This document shows positions 57,783 to 64,000 of a stretch of DNA of 64,000 bases, piece after piece. The position numbers and the translations under genes were made by a program. The notes beneath the pieces were generated by a model. The model made no database searches and was not told the DNA's origin. It worked only from the letters and a program-made list of their open reading frames with translations. This stretch comes from Synechococcus sp. CS-1325 (GTDB lineage: Bacteria; Cyanobacteriota; Cyanobacteriia; PCC-6307; Cyanobiaceae), in assembly GCA_025128135.1 (NCBI GenBank), contig JAHLYW010000014.1, positions 1 to 64,000 on the forward strand. Direction: 5' to 3'. Positions within the stretch are counted from its first letter, which is position 1; each line of letters starts with the position of its first letter.

Positions 57783-59915
57783 TCATCTTGCAACCCCTGG
57801 GAGCACACTGCGTCGAAACCAGCCCTGGGGCGGCACGGGCCTGAGCAGCTGGGCCAGCACCGCCACCAGGGCGAACGGTTCGAACGGGGCCTGACGCCGG
57901 GGCCAGGTGCCCTCCCCCCGGTAGAGCAATCGATCCAGCGCTTCGCTCTGGGAGTGGCTCAACGGAGCCCAGCGACAACCGAGCCGGCGACCGATTCGGC
58001 AGCCGCGGCGGCCTGGCTGGATCCGCTCCAGATGCAGGGGCAGGGGGGGCAGGTCGAGGCCCGGCCAGAGCAGGGCAGCGGGCGCACCCAGCTCGGCTTC
58101 GGCAGTCATCACCAGCTCCACCCCCTGCTCGCTGATCGCCAGGATCCGGGCGGGCCCCAGCCCCCGCTCGCCACGCAGCTGCACCAGCGGGGCATCGAGC
58201 GAAAACCAGGGAATCGCGTCCTCCTGGGGACGGTCCCAGCAGGTGCGGAGCGCCAGCAGCAAGCTGGCGGTGCCCAGGGCCGCCCAGCTGAGGCCGAGCG
58301 CCTGGCTGCTGAAACTGAACGCTCCCGGCCGGACGATCAGCAAGGCCAGGTTGAGCCCCTGCAGGCCGAGCAGCAGCAGCAGGGGGACCAGCAGGCCGGG
58401 ATCGACAGCCCTCTGCCCAGCCGGCGCCAGCGTCTTCGGCGTCACCCGGAAGCGCGGCGGCCTGCCGGCGATCGCGCCGAGCACGGCCGTCACCAGCGGC
58501 ATCAGGAAGATCCAGCGGTAAAGCTCCGGCAGCAGGGCGTTGCGGGCGCCACGGCTGAACCAGCGCACCAGCAGCAACTGGCTCAGGTAGAAGGGCAGGG
58601 CCATGCTCAGCAGCCCGGATCCCCGCACCACGATCGGCAGCACCCCGAGCAGACCGAAGCTGAGCGGCATGAGCAGCAGGACCAGCTGCGGCACCACGTT
58701 GAACCAGTGCAGGATGCCCTCCAGATAGGCGATCCGCTGCCAGGGGGTGAGGCCGGGGATGCTGAGCGGACTGGCGCCGGTGCGCAGGGTCTGCAGGGTG
58801 CCGCCGGCCCAGCGGCAGCGCTGGAGGGCCATCGCGGCGATCGACAGCGGTGCCAGGCCGGCGCTGAGCTTGCTGTCGAGATAGAGGTTGCGGTAGCCGG
58901 CGGCGGCCAGGCGGATGCCGGTGGCCAGGTCTTCGGAGGGTGTGCCGGTCTCGAAGCCTCCCACCTGCAGCAGGGCCGAGCGGCGCATCACGAAGGAAGT
59001 GCCGGCGCAGACCACCGCCCCCATCGCCTGGCGGGTGGGCTCGATCCAGCGGTAGAAGCTCTCCTCATCGGGCATCAGCCAGGGCTCGAGCCGCAGGTTC
59101 CGCATCACCGGATCCGCGTTCATCGACGACTGCGGCGTCTGCACGAAACCCACCAGGGGATCGTCGAACAGGCCGACGGTGCGACGGAGAAAGGAGCGGC
59201 GGGGAACGACGTCGGCATCGAAGACCACCAGCAGATCAGCGGTGAGCCAGGGCAGGGCATGGTTGAGGTTGCCCGCCTTGGCATGGCTGTGGTCCGGGCG
59301 GCTGAGGTAGCGACAACCGAGCTGACGGCAGAGCAGGCGGAGCGACTCGCGACCGCTGTCATCGAGCAGCCAGACCAGGTGGCGCGGGTAATCGAGGCCG
59401 AGGCAGCCGCGCAGACAGCGCTCGATCAGCTCCAGCGGCTCACCCCGGCTCGGCACCAGCACATCCACCGAGGGCACCTGGGCGGGCTGCCAGGCGATCC
59501 GCCGCTGCAGCGCCCGCTCGGCGGCGGCCGCTTCCTCGGCCACGGGCGGCTGGCGGGCCCAGGCGAGCCAGAGCTGCAGGAGGCCGGTGACCAGCAGGAT
59601 CAGTTCAGCCGCCAGCATCGTCAGGCTCAGCGCCGTGCCGGCGGCACTGGTGAGGTTGAGGGTGGAGCCGATCCGCCAGATCAGATAGCGCCCGCCCAGC
59701 AGGCTGATCACCAGCACGGCGGAGCGGCGGGCGGCCAGCGGCAGCGACTGCTCCGGCCGCCTGGCCAGCAGCACGGCCCAGACCGTGATCGCCAGGGCCG
59801 GAGCCCAGGCCGGGAGCCCTGCCCGGGGGGTGGCCAGCAGGGCGACCAGCAGGGGCCCCGCGGCCCAGAGGCCGTAGCGCAGCCCAGCCCCGCAAGGGGA
59901 GTGCGGGGCGATCAT
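57783..59915 (-). CDS. Cellulose-synthase-like family 2 glycosyltransferase
   Basis: This 710-residue membrane enzyme starts MIAPHSPCGAGLRYG with N-terminal spans. The GT2 core has VDVLVPSRGEPLELIERC, VVFDADVVPRRSF (DxD), TPSEDLATGIRLAAAG (catalytic ED) and QRCRWAGGTL (QxxRW). Further spans follow, and the C-terminal 120 residues are beta-rich, as in PilZ-type domains (LQGLNLALLIV then PPLPLHLERIQPGRRGCRIG). It should make and secrete a beta-linked polysaccharide from a nucleotide sugar. It follows the TIGR04282-type gene by four bases. Confidence 0.9.
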   Translation of the reverse strand: MIAPHSPCGAGLRYGLWAAGPLLVALLATPRAGLPAWAPALAITVWAVLLARRPEQSLPLAARRSAVLVISLLGGRYLIWRIGSTLNLTSAAGTALSLTMLAAELILLVTGLLQLWLAWARQPPVAEEAAAAERALQRRIAWQPAQVPSVDVLVPSRGEPLELIERCLRGCLGLDYPRHLVWLLDDSGRESLRLLCRQLGCRYLSRPDHSHAKAGNLNHALPWLTADLLVVFDADVVPRRSFLRRTVGLFDDPLVGFVQTPQSSMNADPVMRNLRLEPWLMPDEESFYRWIEPTRQAMGAVVCAGTSFVMRRSALLQVGGFETGTPSEDLATGIRLAAAGYRNLYLDSKLSAGLAPLSIAAMALQRCRWAGGTLQTLRTGASPLSIPGLTPWQRIAYLEGILHWFNVVPQLVLLLMPLSFGLLGVLPIVVRGSGLLSMALPFYLSQLLLVRWFSRGARNALLPELYRWIFLMPLVTAVLGAIAGRPPRFRVTPKTLAPAGQRAVDPGLLVPLLLLLGLQGLNLALLIVRPGAFSFSSQALGLSWAALGTASLLLALRTCWDRPQEDAIPWFSLDAPLVQLRGERGLGPARILAISEQGVELVMTAEAELGAPAALLWPGLDLPPLPLHLERIQPGRRGCRIGRRLGCRWAPLSHSQSEALDRLLYRGEGTWPRRQAPFEPFALVAVLAQLLRPVPPQGWFRRSVLPGVAR

Positions 59916-59919
59916 CGGC

Positions 59920-60702
59920 TCACTCCTGACCAGGCGACCACGAATCACAACCGCTTGATGGACTACCGCTGAGGGGCTCGATCGGATGGAGAAAGGCCTG
60001 CAGCCCACCGGTCGCAGGATCAGGTTCAACGCCTGTGTTCATCATGCTGACCGGGGGAAGACACTGCTGGACCCTGATCGCCTCCTGCCTGAGAGACATC
60101 GGCAGATGGCGCAGATCAGCGGGCACGTCGATGTCGTGCAGCAGGGGCTGGCAGAGCGACGACCAGCCCAGGGCGGCCAGGCGGCAGCGTGTTTCAGCCA
60201 GCACCGCGTCGGTGCTCCAGGGCATCGCCCGAAACAGCGTCGGATGCTGGCGCCGCAGGGCCAGGAGGGCATAACCGCCATCGAAGGTCGGCACGATCGA
60301 GGCGTCGTGGTGGATCAGATCGGCGGCGGCCTGGCGCAGGACGGCGGGACCAAGCGCCGGACAGTCGGTGCCGATCAGGATCACCCGCTCACCACCGGCC
60401 AGGGTTCGAACCGCTGCCTCCTCCATGCGACGGCCGAGATCACCCGGGCCCTGATCGCTCCAGGCCAGGGTCGGCGGCAGCGGCAGCGTGGCCCAGATCG
60501 GCTGCCGAGCCGGCGGGGTGACGCACAGCTCAACGGGGCCGATCCCGGCCGCCAGGGCGGCGTCCACCGTGCGCAACAGGAAGGCCCTGGCCAGGGCGGC
60601 GGCACCCTCGGCACCGAGGGCGGGGATCAGGCGGGTCTTGCAGGATCCGGCGACCGGCGCCTTGGCCAGAATCACGATCCGGCAGAGGGAGGGGCCGCTC
60701 AT
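59920..60702 (-). CDS. TIGR04282-type glycosyltransferase (arsenosugar-associated)
   Basis: This 260-residue protein starts MSGPSLCRIVILAKAPVAGS. It has KTRLIPALGAEGAAALARAF (nucleotide-sugar binding loop) and ILIGTDCPALGPAVLRQAA (DxD-like). This is the family called arsenosugar biosynthesis-associated glycosyltransferase or DUF2064. The arsenosugar link is by family name only; no arsM or radical-SAM gene is seen here. It is flanked by another glycosyltransferase 10 bases upstream and the cellulose-synthase-like gene downstream. Confidence 0.85.
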   Translation of the reverse strand: MSGPSLCRIVILAKAPVAGSCKTRLIPALGAEGAAALARAFLLRTVDAALAAGIGPVELCVTPPARQPIWATLPLPPTLAWSDQGPGDLGRRMEEAAVRTLAGGERVILIGTDCPALGPAVLRQAAADLIHHDASIVPTFDGGYALLALRRQHPTLFRAMPWSTDAVLAETRCRLAALGWSSLCQPLLHDIDVPADLRHLPMSLRQEAIRVQQCLPPVSMMNTGVEPDPATGGLQAFLHPIEPLSGSPSSGCDSWSPGQE

Positions 60703-60712
60703 CGCGCCAGGT

Positions 60713-61378
60713 TCATCGGTAGAAGCGGGCCAGCATCGAGCTGGGCACACCGCAGGCATAGGCCAGCCGCAGCCACCACATCGTGACGATCGTGCGGGTG
60801 ATGCCGTGACGCCGCCAGCGGCGACTGGAGGTGACCACCTTCGCCCGCAGGCAGACAGGCGACGACCGCCGCCGCAGCCGGGCCGAGAGTTCGATGTCTT
60901 CCATCAGCGGTTGATCGGGAAAGCCGCCGATGGCCTCGAAGCACTGGCGGCTGATGAAGATGGCCTGATCGCCGGTGGCGATGCCACTGAGCCGGGAGCG
61001 GACGTTGATCAACGCCGCCACCAGGCGCAGGCGCCAGCCGCCGCCGTCCAGCTCCAGATCGAAGCGACCCCAGCCATGGCACCCCCGGAGCGCCTGGCGC
61101 ACGAGATCGAGTCCGGCGGCCGGCAGGCGGGTGTCGGCATGGAGAAAGATCAGCAAGCCACCCCTGGCTGAGGCGGCTCCGGCATTCATCTGACGGGCCC
61201 GGCCCCGGGGCGCGGTCAGCACGGCGAAGCCGCCCCGCTCGATCAGCGACACCGTGGCATCGGCGCTGCCACCATCGACCACGACCAGCTCGGCGCCAGC
61301 CTCTCGCAAAGCCCGCCAGTGGGGCAGCAGCAGGCCGATCTCGCCGGCCTCATCGAGCACCGGGATGATCACGCTCAA
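60713..61378 (-). CDS. TIGR04283-type family 2 glycosyltransferase
   Basis: This 221-residue protein starts TTG at 61378 (MSVIIPVLDEAGEIGLLLPH). GT2 features are ELVVVDGGSADATVSLIER, GRARQMNAGA, LIFLHADTRLP (DxD) and DQAIFISRQCFEAIGGFPDQ, PLMEDIELSAR (catalytic ED). It is the companion of the TIGR04282-type gene, and the pair is found together in cyanobacteria. The acceptor is unknown. The start may lie a little upstream. Confidence 0.88.
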   Translation of the reverse strand: MSVIIPVLDEAGEIGLLLPHWRALREAGAELVVVDGGSADATVSLIERGGFAVLTAPRGRARQMNAGAASARGGLLIFLHADTRLPAAGLDLVRQALRGCHGWGRFDLELDGGGWRLRLVAALINVRSRLSGIATGDQAIFISRQCFEAIGGFPDQPLMEDIELSARLRRRSSPVCLRAKVVTSSRRWRRHGITRTIVTMWWLRLAYACGVPSSMLARFYR

Positions 61379-61407
61379 CAGCGACGTCTCGTCAGCGAAC
61401 CGCTCTC

Positions 61408-62073
61408 CTACCAGGGCAGCACCGATCCATTGGCGTGCCAGAACGTACCCGAATTCTCCAGGTTGAGCGCATCGATCCGGGCGATCAGGCCCTGCACCGA
61501 TTCCGTGGCGGTGATCCCCTGGGAGCTGAACCCGGTCATCGCGGTGCTGACCAGGCCGGGATGGAGGATCGCCACGGCGATCTGCCGCCCCCTGAGGTCG
61601 ATGGACAGGGATTTTCCGGCCATGCAGAGCGCCACTTTCGACATCCGATAGCCGTAGGAGCCACCGGAGCCGTTATCGGCGATCGAACCCATCCGGCTGG
61701 TCATCAGGATCAGCTTGGCGCCCGGCTGCAGCTGGTCGAGCAGGGAGGCGGTGAGCTGCAGCGGCGCGATCGCATTCACCTCGAACTGACGACGGAGGCT
61801 GTCGCAATCCAGGGGCTGCAGGCCGGTGGGCTCGAGGATGCCGGCGTTCTGGATCAGCAGGTCAAGCGGCAGGCCATCCAGCCGCTCGACCAGAGCGGCG
61901 ATCGACCCGCTGCTGGTTACATCCACGCCCGCTTCCACCCGCACACCGAGATCAAGCAGGGCGCTGGAGGGTTGGCGGCAGACCGCGATCACCGCGACGC
62001 CGCGGGAGAGCAACTGCCGGCAGTACTCCAGGCCGATGCCACGGTTCGCTCCTGTGATCAGCGCAGTGACCAT
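61408..62073 (-). CDS. Short-chain dehydrogenase/reductase
   Basis: This 221-residue protein has the SDR cofactor motif TGANRGIGLEYC, the NAG motif LIQNAGILEP, and the active-site SYGYRMSKVAL (YxxxK) with the catalytic Ser upstream (TSRMGSI). It is a C-factor-like SDR (about 220 residues), using NAD(P)H on an unknown carbonyl. It heads the run of glycosyltransferase genes on the minus strand, with 29 bases before the next gene. Confidence 0.92.
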   Translation of the reverse strand: MVTALITGANRGIGLEYCRQLLSRGVAVIAVCRQPSSALLDLGVRVEAGVDVTSSGSIAALVERLDGLPLDLLIQNAGILEPTGLQPLDCDSLRRQFEVNAIAPLQLTASLLDQLQPGAKLILMTSRMGSIADNGSGGSYGYRMSKVALCMAGKSLSIDLRGRQIAVAILHPGLVSTAMTGFSSQGITATESVQGLIARIDALNLENSGTFWHANGSVLPW

Positions 62074-62165
62074 CGGCAGCTGACCCGGCAGACGAATGAT
62101 TCCCCGGATCGTATGGCAGTCAGCTGCCTGAGCCAGCCGGGTCCATAGGGTTGCGGGATGTACGG

Positions 62166-64000
<1,835 letters not shown>

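Noticed and set aside
57696..59972. Plus-strand frame of 758 codons opposite the glycosyltransferase.
   Set aside because: It is Gln/Gly/His-rich without motifs, and the minus strand has the full GT2 signature.
60395..60425. GGTTCGAACC-like sequence resembling a tRNA T-loop.
   Set aside because: It lies within the TIGR04282-type coding sequence, and no acceptor, D or anticodon arms surround it.

Overview
The window reads as chromosomal DNA of a high-G+C unicellular cyanobacterium of the Synechococcus/Cyanobium type. This rests on gene content: an SmtA-like metallothionein, DUF3721, DUF3122, DUF427 and Nif11-like proteins, LexA beside argF and ftsH, and remnants of proteins with a VPGPLP-type C-terminal sorting tag. 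No rRNA is present, and one tRNA (Ala, GGC) was found. No genus assignment can be proven from the sequence alone.

Layout. (1) 1-5.5 kb: a copper/metal-handling island with two DUF305 proteins, a P1B-type copper ATPase with an N-terminal YHS domain, a DUF3721 exported protein behind a MerR-type promoter, a frameshifted MerR gene, DUF302 and a metallothionein. (2) 5.5-14 kb: a thiamine-binding-like protein, a GNAT acetyltransferase, a 1,182-residue RecB-like nuclease/RNase H-like/SF1 helicase fusion, and an McrBC restriction system. (3) 14-18.5 kb: a phosphatase/VWA/MerR-like operon with an apparently leaderless first message, an M28 peptidase and a hypothetical gene. (4) 18.5-25.7 kb: a graveyard with broken thermonuclease, cyAbrB-like and HipA genes, interleaved with an intact YtcJ-like amidohydrolase and an OprB-type porin. 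(5) 25.7-30.5 kb: sulfur and thiol genes (TauE/SafE exporter, glutathione reductase, rhodanese, persulfide dioxygenase-rhodanese). (6) 30.9-43.3 kb: a defence and toxin-antitoxin island. A type I restriction system is split, with hsdM-hsdS at one end and hsdR at the other. Between them lie a PIN toxin with a 316-residue unknown partner, two nucleotidyltransferase/HEPN pairs, a DUF4143 ATPase preceded by five 23-bp iterons, DUF429, and several decayed modules. (7) 43.3-64 kb: mostly housekeeping genes (mtnA, carbonic anhydrase, tRNA-Ala, lexA, argF, ftsH, SRAP, K+ channel-like, rhomboid, desaturase, AI-2E-family permease, glycosyltransferases, SDR, folP), ending in the C-terminal part of katG.

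The most interesting observation is a pair of paralogous intergenic elements, at about 5497-5611 and 17926-18039. They share promoter geometry, a conserved 5' segment, a potential two-stem fold and a 3' terminator-like hairpin, while their loops differ, as expected for a small-RNA family. Other notable items are the iteron array, the unknown-protein/PIN pair, three Cys-x2-Cys-x4-Cys-x-Cys modules inside HsdR, the MerR-like leaderless promoter, and decayed genes recognisable only by joining frames. All functional calls come from reading motifs; no database search was possible.
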